In this document: piece by piece, positions 27,846 through 37,634 of the stretch | Layout of the letters: the number at the start of each line of letters is the position of its first letter | How positions within the stretch are numbered: position 1 is the first letter of the stretch | From: Nitrospira sp. | Lineage (GTDB): Bacteria > Nitrospirota > Nitrospiria > Nitrospirales > Nitrospiraceae | Reading direction: 5' to 3' | Assembly (NCBI GenBank): GCA_016788885.1 | Contig: JAEURX010000007.1 | Span: forward strand, 1-60,615 | Length of the DNA stretch: 60,615 bases | Program-made: the position numbers and the translations under genes | The notes under the pieces: generated by a model | What the model was told of the DNA's origin: nothing | Databases searched by the model: none | Seen by the model: the letters and a program-made list of their open reading frames with translations, nothing else

Positions 27846-29339
27846 ATGAAAGCTGCCGCCGCCATTCAACAACCGCTCACGCTGAGCGGCGACGTCCTCA
27901 ACCTCATCGCCTGGCGCATTCCCGACCTGGTCGCCTACCAGCATGCCTTTGACGAATGGTGGCTGGCGCCCCTGGACGACGATTTTCCACTCGTTCGTCT
28001 CAACCGGGTGGGGATCGAGATGCTCACGTCCATGAACGGGCATATCACCGTCGGCGCACTCCTGGAAAAATACGGCGACAAAATTTGCGGGCCCGACGGG
28101 CAACCTGGCGCCTGGCATCTGGAACGGTGGTCGATCCCCAATTATTCGCTCTGCTATTTCGGAACCGAACCGCCGGGAGGTCATCGACACAAGGCCAAAT
28201 GGGACCTGCTGCTGCAACAGATCCGGGAAAGTTGGTCCGGGCAACAGGAGTTCGAAGGAGAGGAACATCTTGAGGCCTTCCACGTCCACGAACTGAAAGA
28301 GAGTGACCTCGAGGACGGCCATTTCGATCTCGTTGAAACCACCGTCTCCCACCTGTTCCGCGAACCCTGCGAGGCGCTGGGCGGGACGACTTACGGACGC
28401 CTGCTGATGCGGCAATTGCGCCGGCTGGGGTGGTTCAAACCAAAACCGAAAGTGATCGTGGAAATCGGCGGCGGCCTCGGCTACGTCGCCCGCGAATTGG
28501 GCCAGGAACTGCTGCCGTTCGAAAAGCAGGGTATCCAATACATCTCGCTCGATGTGACCCGTCCATTCCTGCAACTCCAAACGAAACGAGCCAAGTCCGG
28601 CGGGTGGACCGTCACCGGCACCCATGCCAACGGGGAATGTCTGCCGTTCAAAGATAACTCCGTCGACCTCATTCTCGACAATGAGAACATGGCGGATATG
28701 ACACCCGTCAAACTCAGCCGCCAGGAGCTCACGGAAGGACGCGGGACAACGGCCCAGCATCAGGAGGCGCTTGATTGGATCAGGCGACTACGCGTACCAC
28801 TCGACAGCGAACTGCCGGACGAAGTGATTTTCAATCTTGGACCCATGCGATTCGTGGCCGAGGTGTGGCGCGTGCTCAAACCCGGAGGGCGTGCATTCTT
28901 GACGGAATTCGGCATTGAGGAAGGCTGGCCCGCGGCAGTCAAACTTCCACATCACACCGAGTACGAAGTGCAATACAGCCACCTGCGGCAAGCCGTGCGC
29001 TGGCTGGGTTTTCAGGAGCGGTATCTGTCGCTGCCACAATTTCTGCAGATCAAACCGGACACGAAGGTCTTGTGCACCGGCGCGGCCTATACCATTCAGC
29101 GCTTTTGCCAGGGACTCGGACAACATTTTGCCGTGAGAGCGTACACCGAACCTGAGCTCACGAAGACGCTGGGCGACGTCCTCCCGAAACTCCAAGGCTG
29201 CCACTATCACGACATCGCCGATCCGGCATGGTTCGGCCTCATCGACTTCAAGGTCTTACTCCTGGAAAAACCAGGGGGAATCCCACAGCCCAATTTCACT
29301 GAACAAAAGGGCGGTTTCCGCTGGTATTCCCAACGGTAA
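27846..29339 (+). CDS. SAM methyltransferase with PqqD-like N-terminal domain
   Basis: A 497-residue protein. Residues about 202-420 form a class I SAM-dependent methyltransferase: motif I VEIGGGLGYVARELG (205-219), an acidic turn in SLDVTRP, and FKDNSVDLILDNENMADM where the catalytic face usually lies, then LKPGGRAFLTEFG. Residues about 48-80 (FPLVRLNRVGIEMLTSMNGH, then TVGALLEKYGDKI) have the PqqD-like/RRE pattern used to bind RiPP leader peptides. The C-terminal 80 residues are unassigned. It stands alone between a cupredoxin and ppx, so no substrate is suggested by context. Confidence 0.75.
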   Translation: MKAAAAIQQPLTLSGDVLNLIAWRIPDLVAYQHAFDEWWLAPLDDDFPLVRLNRVGIEMLTSMNGHITVGALLEKYGDKICGPDGQPGAWHLERWSIPNYSLCYFGTEPPGGHRHKAKWDLLLQQIRESWSGQQEFEGEEHLEAFHVHELKESDLEDGHFDLVETTVSHLFREPCEALGGTTYGRLLMRQLRRLGWFKPKPKVIVEIGGGLGYVARELGQELLPFEKQGIQYISLDVTRPFLQLQTKRAKSGGWTVTGTHANGECLPFKDNSVDLILDNENMADMTPVKLSRQELTEGRGTTAQHQEALDWIRRLRVPLDSELPDEVIFNLGPMRFVAEVWRVLKPGGRAFLTEFGIEEGWPAAVKLPHHTEYEVQYSHLRQAVRWLGFQERYLSLPQFLQIKPDTKVLCTGAAYTIQRFCQGLGQHFAVRAYTEPELTKTLGDVLPKLQGCHYHDIADPAWFGLIDFKVLLLEKPGGIPQPNFTEQKGGFRWYSQR

Positions 29340-29424
29340 TTTCCACAGGGAGAGAGAGCCCTCTCCGCTTCGCCGGTCCCTCAGGAAAAAGAACGCGTTG
29401 AGTGAGCATCTCTCACGTAGGTGG

Positions 29425-30390
29425 CTAGGTGTGATCCTCGTCCAATCGAGTAGCCAGATCCAGCAAGACCCCTTCGCGAAGACCGAGATCGCTGACGAGA
29501 AGGCTCGGTATCCTCACCGTCTCCATCACCGTCCGTAGGATGATCGCGCCGGCAGCGATGACCTCCTCTCGATTCGCTTCCAATCCCGGCAAACCCACTC
29601 GTTCAGACTTCGTGCGGGCCAGTAGCGTCGATTCCAACTCCTCCACGACCGTCCGCGCAAGTCGATAATTGTGAATGCGAGCCGGTTCGTAGGTCGGTAA
29701 CTGCTGTGCCATGGCAGCCAGGGACGTGATCGTTCCTGCGGTCCCGACAAAGGTGAGTCCGACCGGCAACGTCATCTCTCCCACTGCCGCCACCGTCTCG
29801 GCTCTCACCCACTCACGCGCCTGATGGATTTCCTCGCTGGTGGGAGGATCGTGGCGCAACAGGCGCTCGCACAGGCGAACCACGCCGATATCGACCGAGC
29901 GCATCATCGGTGTCTGACCTGGTCGGTCCAGAATAAATTCCGTACTCCCCCCACCAATGTCCAACGCCAACACATCGCTCACGCCGGCAGGCAGACCGGA
30001 CCGAATCCCGAGGATGGTCCGTCGCGCTTCCTCTTCTCCGGAGAGAATCTGGATCTCAAGCCCTGTCTGCCGGTGAATGAGCCGCACGAACTCCTCGCGA
30101 TTTCCGGCATCGCGCACCGCACTCGTGGCCACAGCGATCGATGCATCCACCTGGTACCCCTCCATGAGGGTGCACCATTCTTTCAGCGTCTCCGCAACTC
30201 GTGCCATGGCGTCGCCCCGCAGCATGCGATCCCGATCGACTCCCTGCCCCAGCCGCAGAATACGCCGGTCAGATCGCACCTCTCGCAACGTCCCTGAGGG
30301 CGCGAGTTCGGCAATGAGCAGACGACAGGTCAAAGTTCCGATATCGATGCCGGCTAGAATCCGAGGGGAGGACGTCTGGTGGGCATTCAT
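29425..30390 (-). CDS. ppx: Exopolyphosphatase/pppGpp phosphatase (Ppx/GppA)
   Basis: A 321-residue actin-like phosphatase of the Ppx/GppA family that degrades polyphosphate or converts pppGpp to ppGpp. It has GIDIGTLTCRLLIAE, the catalytic region GEEEARRTILGI, the phosphate loop LALDIGGGSTEF and GTAGTITSLAAM. It lacks the C-terminal HD domain of long Ppx, like the short GppA-type proteins. ATG 30390 has GGAGAGTGAG upstream; an in-frame ATG at 30411 overlaps the previous gene. It is coupled to the coiled-coil gene 10 nt upstream. Confidence 0.88.
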   Translation of the reverse strand: MNAHQTSSPRILAGIDIGTLTCRLLIAELAPSGTLREVRSDRRILRLGQGVDRDRMLRGDAMARVAETLKEWCTLMEGYQVDASIAVATSAVRDAGNREEFVRLIHRQTGLEIQILSGEEEARRTILGIRSGLPAGVSDVLALDIGGGSTEFILDRPGQTPMMRSVDIGVVRLCERLLRHDPPTSEEIHQAREWVRAETVAAVGEMTLPVGLTFVGTAGTITSLAAMAQQLPTYEPARIHNYRLARTVVEELESTLLARTKSERVGLPGLEANREEVIAAGAIILRTVMETVRIPSLLVSDLGLREGVLLDLATRLDEDHT

Positions 30391-30400
30391 CGGATGGTGC

Positions 30401-30727
30401 TCACTCTCCATCCACCGCGATGTCATTCATCTCCAGCAGCAGCTTCGTATGTTCATCCTGCAATGTCCGCACGTGTTGCATCATACGTGTAATCTCGCCG
30501 TCGGACAGGATGCGCTCAGCCACTTCTCCACGACCATGCAACTCAATAGTGCGCTCACCGATATCGGCGTGAAGATCGCTCAACTGTTGTTCCACCTTGC
30601 GCAGTTCCAGTCGGTAGCGAAGTAGTTCGCCTTCTTCCAATGCCCGTGTCGCGGCCTTCGCCGTGCCATGCCGTAAGGTCACCCATCCGGCGCGAAGATC
30701 GTGAGTCAATCGTTGCAGCAGTCCCAT
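30401..30727 (-). CDS. Small coiled-coil protein of unknown function
   Basis: A 108-residue, mostly helical, charged protein with heptad-like patterning (LEEGELLRYRLELRKVEQQL, then MMQHVRTLQDEHTKLLLEM), no signal peptide and no cysteine. It lies between recG (38 nt after its stop) and ppx, and is probably part of a recG-small-ppx operon. I cannot assign a function. Confidence 0.65.
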   Translation of the reverse strand: MGLLQRLTHDLRAGWVTLRHGTAKAATRALEEGELLRYRLELRKVEQQLSDLHADIGERTIELHGRGEVAERILSDGEITRMMQHVRTLQDEHTKLLLEMNDIAVDGE

Positions 30728-30765
30728 CGGTCCTCCACTATGCAGGTCGGCCGCATGTCAGCGGT

Positions 30766-33327
30766 CTAACTGACAGCCCCCAATGCAAGCTTGCTTTTCC
30801 AACGACGCAGCATGGCTGCTTTGAATGTCTGGTGTTGCGGCAGCGTCAACCCAGGATCCTGCTCCAGCAACGCAGACGCCTCCTGCCTGGCCAGCTCCAA
30901 CAAGTGTGTGTCCCGTATCAAATTGGCCGCGCGAAACTCCGGCATGCCCCACTGGCGCAACCCCAGAAACTCACCCGGTCCACGGATACGAAGATCCTCT
31001 TCGGCGATGACAAACCCATCCTGCGAGTGAACGAGAGCGGCCAACCTCTGCTGCGCGTTGGAACGATCGGCCTCCGGGCTTCCGTCACGGTTAAGCCGCG
31101 GCCTCGCCTCTCGCGGAAGGTACGAGGCCATCAGGACGCACGCGGACTGATGTGCGCCTCGGCCAACTCGCCCCCGTAACTGATGCAATTGTGCCAACCC
31201 GAATCGCTCAGCATGCTCGATGACCATGACCGTGGCATTGGGTACGTCTACCCCAACCTCAATCACGGTCGTCGCCACCAGGATCTGGATGGCGCCGGCC
31301 TTGAAGGCCGCCATCGTCTGCTCCTTGTCAGTCGCCGACATTCTGCCATGCAGCAACCCCACCCGCGCCTGCGGGAAGACCTCGCGCTGCAGCTGTTCCG
31401 CGCCCTGCATCGCAGCTTTCACATCGACCTTCTCAGATTCCTCGACCAACGGATACACGATATACGCCTGGCGACCATCTCGGAGTTCGTCTCTCACGAG
31501 TTGCCAGGTCTTGTGGCGCTGCCCCTCCGTATACAGCATGGTGCGCACCGGCTTGCGACCAGGGGGCAGCATGTCGATCACCGACACATCCAAATCTCCA
31601 TAGACCGTCATGGCTAATGTGCGTGGAATCGGCGTGGCCGTCATGACCAGCACATCCGGTCGATACCCCTTATCGAGCAATGTCTTACGCTGCAACACGC
31701 CAAACTTATGTTGCTCATCGACGACCACGAGCCCCAAGCTGGAAAATTTCACCCGCTCCTGAATCAACGCATGGGTACCAATCGCCACCTGCGCCTCACC
31801 CGATGCAAGCTGCTTCAACACGGCGCGGCGGGCCGGTGCTGTCCCCCTACTGGTTAACAGCACCGCGTTGAGGCCAACAGACTCCAGGAGCGGTTTGAGC
31901 GTCAGGTAATGCTGCTCTGCCAGAATTTCCGTGGGTACCATGAGCGCCGCCTGACAACCTGAGCCGCACGCCATCACCAACGCATGCAGGGCGACAACGG
32001 TCTTTCCCGACCCGACGTCTCCCTGCACCAACCGATTCATCGGCCTGGACGTCACCATATCCGACTGGATCTCCCGCCACACCCGCTCCTGCGCGGCAGT
32101 CAGCGTGAATGGCAACAGCCGGGCAAGCTCTCTCAAGGATTCCACCTGGGGGTTGAATCGGAACGCCTTGGGTTCTTCCTTCAACTCCCGCTGGCGAAGC
32201 GCCATCGCAGCCTGCAGGAGAAAGAGCTCTTCAAATGCCAGCCGGCGATGGGCGCCAGTCACACCATGATCGAGGGCCGCAAGGTCGGTGTTTGGTGACG
32301 GAAAATGCACCTGTTGTATCGCCTCACCGATCGGAAGCAATCGATGCCGCGCCCGCACCGATCGGGGCAGCACTTCCTCCAACTGAGCTCCGTGCTCAGC
32401 CAGGAGGCTGTGCAAGAGGATCCGCATCTGGCGAGACGTCCAGCCCTTCGTCTCATGATAGATGGGCACGATCCGCCCAACATGCAGCAACTCATCATCC
32501 GTCCCACTCAGCACTTCGAACTGCGCGGCCTCCAACCGCAGATCCATCCATCCCTGTCGACCGGCAACGACCCGGCCGGCAATCATTACCCGCACCCCCT
32601 CCCTCAAGACCTCTTCTAAATAGGGCTGGTTAAAAAACACGGTGTGTACCGTACCGGTTGCGTCCTGAACCGCCACGTCAAGTATCGACAGGCGACGCGA
32701 CCGCGCACGGGTCATCTTCGCTCGAATGATCTTCCCGCACACGCAAGAGGTATCGCCGGGAACCAGTTTAGCCACCGGCGTGATGACCGAGCGATCGTCG
32801 TACCGCCAGGGTAACGTCCACAACGCTTCTTCGACCGTGATGATTCCCAATCGCTGTAACAAGAGGCTTCGCTTCGGACCAACCCCCTTCACAAACTGAA
32901 TCGGCAGGTCCCACAGGTGCCTTGCCGAATCGGTACCCGAGGGAGCCGAAGGGAGCGGCTGCTTCTCGGAGACGCTTCTCAACGGCTGTGTCCGCAGTGG
33001 CCCGTCTTGCAGGCGGCGAAGGAGGGCAAGTGCTTGCGTCAAACGTTCCCGCTGCTCGGCTGGCGAGAGTTGCGCGTAGAAGTCTACAAACAGATTTCGT
33101 AACGAAAGTAGCTCGACTTCGATTGGTCGAGGATAGAGATGCTCGCCGAGTGCGCCGATCACCTGTTCCGAGACGAAACGGTCAAGGTTCTTGACGTTTG
33201 GAAGATGGGCATGGGCATCGCGACAGGCAAACTCGATGGGCCGAATCACACGATGCAGGAATGCTCGGAGGGGGTCGTGGACATCGGAAGAATCAGGACG
33301 TGGCATCCTGGGGCGTGATGGTATCAC
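30766..33327 (-). CDS. recG: ATP-dependent DNA helicase RecG
   Basis: RecG, about 853 residues from GTG 33327 or 846 from ATG 33306, remodels stalled replication forks and Holliday junctions. It has an N-terminal extension of about 130 residues typical of non-enterobacterial RecG, a wedge/OB domain (VVAGRQGWMDLRLEAAQFEVL), Walker A QGDVGSGKTVVALHAL, the VVDEQHKFGVLQR motif II, TATPIPRTLAM, and C-terminal helicase motifs ending QLRGRVGRG and RGPGEFLG. The GTG has AGAAGG just upstream; the ATG has only AGG adjacent, so the exact start is open. Confidence 0.95.
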   Translation of the reverse strand: MIPSRPRMPRPDSSDVHDPLRAFLHRVIRPIEFACRDAHAHLPNVKNLDRFVSEQVIGALGEHLYPRPIEVELLSLRNLFVDFYAQLSPAEQRERLTQALALLRRLQDGPLRTQPLRSVSEKQPLPSAPSGTDSARHLWDLPIQFVKGVGPKRSLLLQRLGIITVEEALWTLPWRYDDRSVITPVAKLVPGDTSCVCGKIIRAKMTRARSRRLSILDVAVQDATGTVHTVFFNQPYLEEVLREGVRVMIAGRVVAGRQGWMDLRLEAAQFEVLSGTDDELLHVGRIVPIYHETKGWTSRQMRILLHSLLAEHGAQLEEVLPRSVRARHRLLPIGEAIQQVHFPSPNTDLAALDHGVTGAHRRLAFEELFLLQAAMALRQRELKEEPKAFRFNPQVESLRELARLLPFTLTAAQERVWREIQSDMVTSRPMNRLVQGDVGSGKTVVALHALVMACGSGCQAALMVPTEILAEQHYLTLKPLLESVGLNAVLLTSRGTAPARRAVLKQLASGEAQVAIGTHALIQERVKFSSLGLVVVDEQHKFGVLQRKTLLDKGYRPDVLVMTATPIPRTLAMTVYGDLDVSVIDMLPPGRKPVRTMLYTEGQRHKTWQLVRDELRDGRQAYIVYPLVEESEKVDVKAAMQGAEQLQREVFPQARVGLLHGRMSATDKEQTMAAFKAGAIQILVATTVIEVGVDVPNATVMVIEHAERFGLAQLHQLRGRVGRGAHQSACVLMASYLPREARPRLNRDGSPEADRSNAQQRLAALVHSQDGFVIAEEDLRIRGPGEFLGLRQWGMPEFRAANLIRDTHLLELARQEASALLEQDPGLTLPQHQTFKAAMLRRWKSKLALGAVS

Positions 33328-33469
33328 AGCCTTCTCGACTGCTCAACGATTGCCTCACCCCCCAAGCCGGTGGCCGATCACCGACGCACGACGGCTTTTC
33401 CGACTTTCCTTGGACCTCCCTCCGCTGAATGCTAGAGTGGTTTCGTGTAGGACTGATGGAAGGACACCT

Positions 33470-34912
33470 ATGTATCGACGCAATATCAAGCATATTCTCG
33501 GGCCATTAGCTGTGCTGATCGCCATCTTCATTTTCTATCAGTCATGGCTCAAACCTCGATATTTCCACGACACTCCAGCCCTGCCGCCACAAATCGTGGC
33601 AGAAGATGGCGCAACGGCCCCCACGGCCCCGGTGGCACCACCACAAGTTGCACCACTGGGAGAGATCAAGCGATCCCGAACGATCGATCCTGTGAGCATT
33701 CCAGTCCCTCGACACTCCGATCTGCTCGGCGCGATTCATGAGGAACTGGAGAAATACAATATCAGCGCAGCAGAGGCAAAACTCGCAGAACTGCCCGCCT
33801 CGATCCTTACCGAGTCTGCCACCAAGCGCCATGTCGCAATTTTATGGAATAACCTGGGAATTCTGCAGGAAAAAACCGGCGGAACTGAAGTGTCCGTCAA
33901 AGCCTTCAAAAAGGCCGTCGCCCTCGATCCTCAAAACCCGGTGGCGCATCTCAATCTTGCCCACGCCTACTGGGGCCTGCGAGACCCGGCGCTTACCGAA
34001 GAGTTTCTACAGAAGGTCGTGGCCCTGACTCCCGAGGAGCCGTTCCCACATGTGGCACTCGCCGATCTCCTCCAGGAAAAGGATCGTCTTTCAGAGGCGG
34101 GGAAACATCTAGCCCAAGCCAAGGATCGACTGAAGAAAGACCCTGGATTGCAGTCGTACGTCAAAACAGTGACTGCAAAGGTCCACCGGACAGAAAAGGC
34201 GGAGGAGAAGTTTTCCACGCACAGGAGTGTCCACTTCACCGTCAAATATGATGGAACCGAGGATCCTGAAACGTGGACGGCCGTTCTCGATATTCTTGAG
34301 GAAGCGTACCGGGACATCGGCCAGAAGTTCAACTTCTTCCCATCAAGGCCAATCATAGTCGTGCTTCACACGAAGAACCAGTTTCAAGGTGCCACCGGAA
34401 GTCCGAATTGGGCAGATGGGCTGTTCGATCCCGTTCTCGGGCGCATTCAGATTCCCACCCAGGGTGCTGGAACAGATCGAGTCTGGCTCGCGAGAGTCCT
34501 TCGCCATGAATTCGTTCACGCATTGATTCAGGAAGAATTAGGAGCAACCGCTGGATCAATTCCCACTTGGCTGAACGAAGGATTAGCCATGCAGCTCGCC
34601 GGTGATCCATGGCAAGACATCACGAGTATGCCGCAAGGAGAACACCATCTGGTTCCATTAGCGGTGCTTGAGGGGAGTTGGGAAAATCTCCCGGCCGACA
34701 AAGTGAGCTTGGCCTACAACGAAGCCAACGGCGCCACCCATTACCTGATTGAACGATTCGGCATGCACAAGATTCAGGAGGTTCTCGCCCACCTCAAGGC
34801 CAGGCAAACGATTGCGGCAGCAATGCAGGACCGGTTGCTGCTTTCCTACGAGAGCTTCCAGCAGCAATGGGCAGAAAGCCTTGGGGCGACAGTGTCTCCG
34901 GCAAAATCGTAA
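33470..34912 (+). CDS. TPR protein with peptidase MA-like metalloprotease domain
   Basis: A 480-residue membrane-anchored protein. One helix at 9-23 (ILGPLAVLIAIFIFY) anchors it, a Pro/Ala-rich linker follows, then TPR-like repeats (about 85-225). The C-terminal half is a gluzincin-type metallopeptidase resembling peptidase MA: HEFVH at 346-350 with the third zinc ligand Glu370 in WLNEGLA. It probably acts in the periplasm; substrate is unknown. GGAAGG upstream supports ATG 33470. It ends 3 nt before the convergent gene at 34916. Confidence 0.82.
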   Translation: MYRRNIKHILGPLAVLIAIFIFYQSWLKPRYFHDTPALPPQIVAEDGATAPTAPVAPPQVAPLGEIKRSRTIDPVSIPVPRHSDLLGAIHEELEKYNISAAEAKLAELPASILTESATKRHVAILWNNLGILQEKTGGTEVSVKAFKKAVALDPQNPVAHLNLAHAYWGLRDPALTEEFLQKVVALTPEEPFPHVALADLLQEKDRLSEAGKHLAQAKDRLKKDPGLQSYVKTVTAKVHRTEKAEEKFSTHRSVHFTVKYDGTEDPETWTAVLDILEEAYRDIGQKFNFFPSRPIIVVLHTKNQFQGATGSPNWADGLFDPVLGRIQIPTQGAGTDRVWLARVLRHEFVHALIQEELGATAGSIPTWLNEGLAMQLAGDPWQDITSMPQGEHHLVPLAVLEGSWENLPADKVSLAYNEANGATHYLIERFGMHKIQEVLAHLKARQTIAAAMQDRLLLSYESFQQQWAESLGATVSPAKS

Positions 34913-34915
34913 CGC

Positions 34916-35914
34916 TTAGCGAAGGACCGCCTTGAACGCAGTCGCCGCAGAACCGTCAAGGGAACGGCGGAATGGAATACTCTGCGGCTGAGTATCTGTG
35001 TCCGGCCGCCCGCTTGACTCCTCGATCTGATCCAGTTGTTCAAACGAATCCTCCCAGAGTAGTCTTCCTGAACGCTGATCGTACGTTCGCACGATCAGAT
35101 CAAAAATGTGAGCGATGGGATTATTGGTCGGCTTCAGGAGTGAGGCACTGAGCGACACCCTCTCTGCTCGCCCTCGCCGCCTGCTGCCCGGAGCAAACTG
35201 ATCCTGCCAAACGAGGCTTCCCGTGACAGGATTGACCGCTCGCAGGGAAAAGATCGTGTCAAAGGCCGCCGGAGAGCTGCCTGCGACCTGAAGGACGGAG
35301 GGGCGGATCGAGGTAATACTGGCCTTCACTTGCGAGACGCCTTCATCGTCGACTTTGAGCAAATTCAGTTGGCCCTCCCAGAGAAACCTCCCGCTTTCTG
35401 CATCATACACGCTCAACATGAATTTGGAATTCCCGCTTGGATCAACCCCGATTCCCCCGGCAAAGATACGTCCGTTCTTTGCTTCCGCCTCAACACCGCC
35501 TTCCTCTTTGACACTCACATCAAAAGAGTCATCAGTCAAAACGACACCGGTCAAGGCATCGTATGTCCTAACCATGATGACCGAAGCCCCGGCAGCCTGA
35601 AACCCAAAGCCTGCCGCCAGCACCTCGGCATGGGCGCGAGGAGTTGGATCAGCTGGTTCAATAACAGGAGCAGAACCCCGGACGTGGTGGATGGACATCT
35701 CTCCTGATGCAGCGATGGGAGAACCGAGCGCGAAGCAAGCAGCAACCGCAGAGGCAAGCAGGATGCATAACCGTCGTTTGGAAACTCTATGGTGAGAGGG
35801 ACGCGGTACCGCGGAACGTTCTAGGTCCACAAACGAACTTACCGTCCTTCCCCACAGTGTTTGCAAGATCACTTGTGCCTCCCTGATGAGAGGCGAATTT
35901 TCTCCCAGTGACAC
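34916..35914 (-). CDS. Hypothetical exported protein with PQQ-propeller-like repeats
   Basis: A 332-residue (from GTG 35914) exported protein. The hydrophobic signal segment CILLASAVAACFALG is at about 49-63, so the real start may be further in. The mature part has recurring blocks of the form YD-x2-SG-x-LLWED (VYDAESGRFLWEGQL, VNPVTGSLVWQDQF, TYDQRSGRLLWEDSF), reminiscent of PQQ-like beta-propeller repeats, but with too few units for a full propeller. Function is unknown. It is convergent with the metallopeptidase. Confidence 0.6.
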   Translation of the reverse strand: MSLGENSPLIREAQVILQTLWGRTVSSFVDLERSAVPRPSHHRVSKRRLCILLASAVAACFALGSPIAASGEMSIHHVRGSAPVIEPADPTPRAHAEVLAAGFGFQAAGASVIMVRTYDALTGVVLTDDSFDVSVKEEGGVEAEAKNGRIFAGGIGVDPSGNSKFMLSVYDAESGRFLWEGQLNLLKVDDEGVSQVKASITSIRPSVLQVAGSSPAAFDTIFSLRAVNPVTGSLVWQDQFAPGSRRRGRAERVSLSASLLKPTNNPIAHIFDLIVRTYDQRSGRLLWEDSFEQLDQIEESSGRPDTDTQPQSIPFRRSLDGSAATAFKAVLR

Positions 35915-36238
35915 AACCTTGGTAAATCACCCGGCGGGTCTAGCTGGCCCCTCGAACGGTGGGAACAGACTTATTGGATACCTGATTGGAGCAAACCAGA
36001 TCGGTCGCGAGAAGGAATTCCGTTGCGCCAAACTCCCCTGGCTCGAGTGAGCAGATGGCAAAAATCTGCCCCCATCCTCCAATAGCGTCACTCCATAGCC
36101 ATTAGAGAACCCACGCTTCGTCGGTTCGTCGATCGGAAGCCCTCTCCAGTCAACACGTCGGTAGCAACAGATTGTCTTGGGACATCGAACGCAAGACGGT
36201 AGCTTGCGGCAGGCGAAGGCTAGGATTATAGTGCGATC
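35915..36238. other. Intergenic region
   Basis: This 324-bp gap separates a leftward exported-protein gene from a rightward membrane-protein gene. A TATAGT at about 36227-36232 with TTGCGG some 18 nt upstream could be a promoter very close to ATG 36239, which would make that transcript nearly leaderless. I see no RNA gene, repeat or coding-like frame. Confidence 0.4.
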
Positions 36239-36661
36239 ATGAACAATGAACCGCGTTCTGTAATCGTCTTATTCGTCTTATTGACCGCACTAGAGATCAT
36301 TCTCTTTCTGTTGCAGTCTCCTGCTTCAGTGGCAACCATCCGTGATGGGGTCCTCTTAGGATTTTTGTTCGGGGTCCCGGCCCTGCTGATAGGCGGACTC
36401 ATCATAGTCCGAAAACATTGGATCGTAATGGCAGCCGTGATGTACAGCACGATTGCTTTGGCCCTGGATTTGGCCACCATTGTTCAAGAAGTCAGTCAGA
36501 CCGCCCCTCGCACAACGATCGTCCTTCTCACGGCAGGAAGTAGTCTTTTGAATTTCCTCATCATGGTCTTCGGCGGGCGTTACGCACTGACCTTTCAACC
36601 GAACGAACAGCCTCCAAGAGCCCCCCATCCCAATCTTCACTTCCCTTCTTCGCCCTCATAG
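36239..36661 (+). CDS. Small four-helix membrane protein
   Basis: A 140-residue protein with four predicted membrane helices (IVLFVLLTALEIILFLL, LLGFLFGVPALLIGGLII, MAAVMYSTIALALDLATIV, IVLLTAGSSLLNFLIMVFGG) and a short Pro-rich cytoplasmic tail. No family was recognised. No Shine-Dalgarno sequence is seen, and a TATAGT lies about 10 nt before the ATG, so translation may be leaderless. Its last 101 bp overlap the convergent methyltransferase gene, which is unusual but both frames look coding. Confidence 0.6.
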   Translation: MNNEPRSVIVLFVLLTALEIILFLLQSPASVATIRDGVLLGFLFGVPALLIGGLIIVRKHWIVMAAVMYSTIALALDLATIVQEVSQTAPRTTIVLLTAGSSLLNFLIMVFGGRYALTFQPNEQPPRAPHPNLHFPSSPS

Positions 36662-37634
36662 GCCTGATTTTCACAAATCCCGCCTCTCTCAGCCACTCAA
36701 CCGTCTCACGACGCGAATAGGTATTGCCTCGCTCTGTAAACAACAACATACTCACGGCAAAAAGACTGACCTCTTGTGGATATAACCCCTGAGGATCCTG
36801 AAGAAATGCATCCTGGATGATAAGGCGGCCACCGGGGACGAGGGCCGCATGCACTCGCCTGAACAATGCTCGGTTTTCTTCTGCGGAATAGATATGCAGC
36901 ACGTTGGAATACCAGACGACATCGTACTGCCCCGGCAACACATCTTTCATAAAATTGAGCGCCAGGTACGACAGTCGTTTTCTTGCGTTCAGCCTCTTCG
37001 CGATCCTCCTGGCCACCGCCAGCGCTGCCGCACGATCACAGACAGTCGCCGTGAGATATGGATTCCTGGCGAGAAAGGCCATGGCATAGGTACCAGGCCC
37101 TCCCCCGAGATCCAACAACGTCCTGGCCTTGTGTAAATCGATCTGTGCGGCGATCCTTGAGGCCACGTCGAAGGAGCGATCGTGCATGGCCCAGGTGAAT
37201 CGGCGTCGGGAAGCCGGAGTATCAGGCTCATCCCCATCCAGTGGACGGCCGCTACGTACAGTCTGAGTCAGATGGGACCAATCCTCCCAATGGCTTGTGA
37301 GCAGCTCAAGATAGGCCCCCCGATACTGAGGATGGGCCGCGTTTAATACTGTTGCCCCAAACGAAGTCGCGCGATAGGCTCCGCCACGTTTTTCCAGGAG
37401 TCCGCCGGCCGCGAGATTTCGACACAGAATCTCCAATCCGCGAGTGCTCACGCTGAGGGCCAAAGCCAGTTTGGGGATAGACCACGTCTTCCGGCCCATG
37501 ACGGTGAAGAGTTTGAGCTCGAGGGCCGTCAGGATGACTCGTGGGAAGCGGTACGCGCCAAGTGCGGCACGAAACGCTTCAAGACTGGTAATGGGGGAAA
37601 TGCTCACAGATAGCCTGACCGCTTCGGCTCGCAC
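36561..37634 (-). CDS. O-methyltransferase with winged-helix dimerisation domain
   Basis: A 357-residue SAM-dependent methyltransferase of the AcemE/O-methyltransferase-2 type. Residues about 15-110 are a winged-helix dimerisation domain (LELKLFTVMGRKTWSIPKLA, GLEILCRNLAAGGLLEK). The Rossmann domain has motif I LLDLGGGPGTYAMAFL and ends EDWDGGLLEAV. Such enzymes methylate small phenolic or polyketide-like molecules. The GTG at 37634 shares its G with the TAG stop of the upstream gene, so translation is coupled; a GTG at 37607 is an alternative start. It is last in the leftward block from the peroxiredoxin. Confidence 0.8.
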   Translation of the reverse strand: MRAEAVRLSVSISPITSLEAFRAALGAYRFPRVILTALELKLFTVMGRKTWSIPKLALALSVSTRGLEILCRNLAAGGLLEKRGGAYRATSFGATVLNAAHPQYRGAYLELLTSHWEDWSHLTQTVRSGRPLDGDEPDTPASRRRFTWAMHDRSFDVASRIAAQIDLHKARTLLDLGGGPGTYAMAFLARNPYLTATVCDRAAALAVARRIAKRLNARKRLSYLALNFMKDVLPGQYDVVWYSNVLHIYSAEENRALFRRVHAALVPGGRLIIQDAFLQDPQGLYPQEVSLFAVSMLLFTERGNTYSRRETVEWLREAGFVKIRPMRAKKGSEDWDGGLLEAVRSVERSVRNARRRP

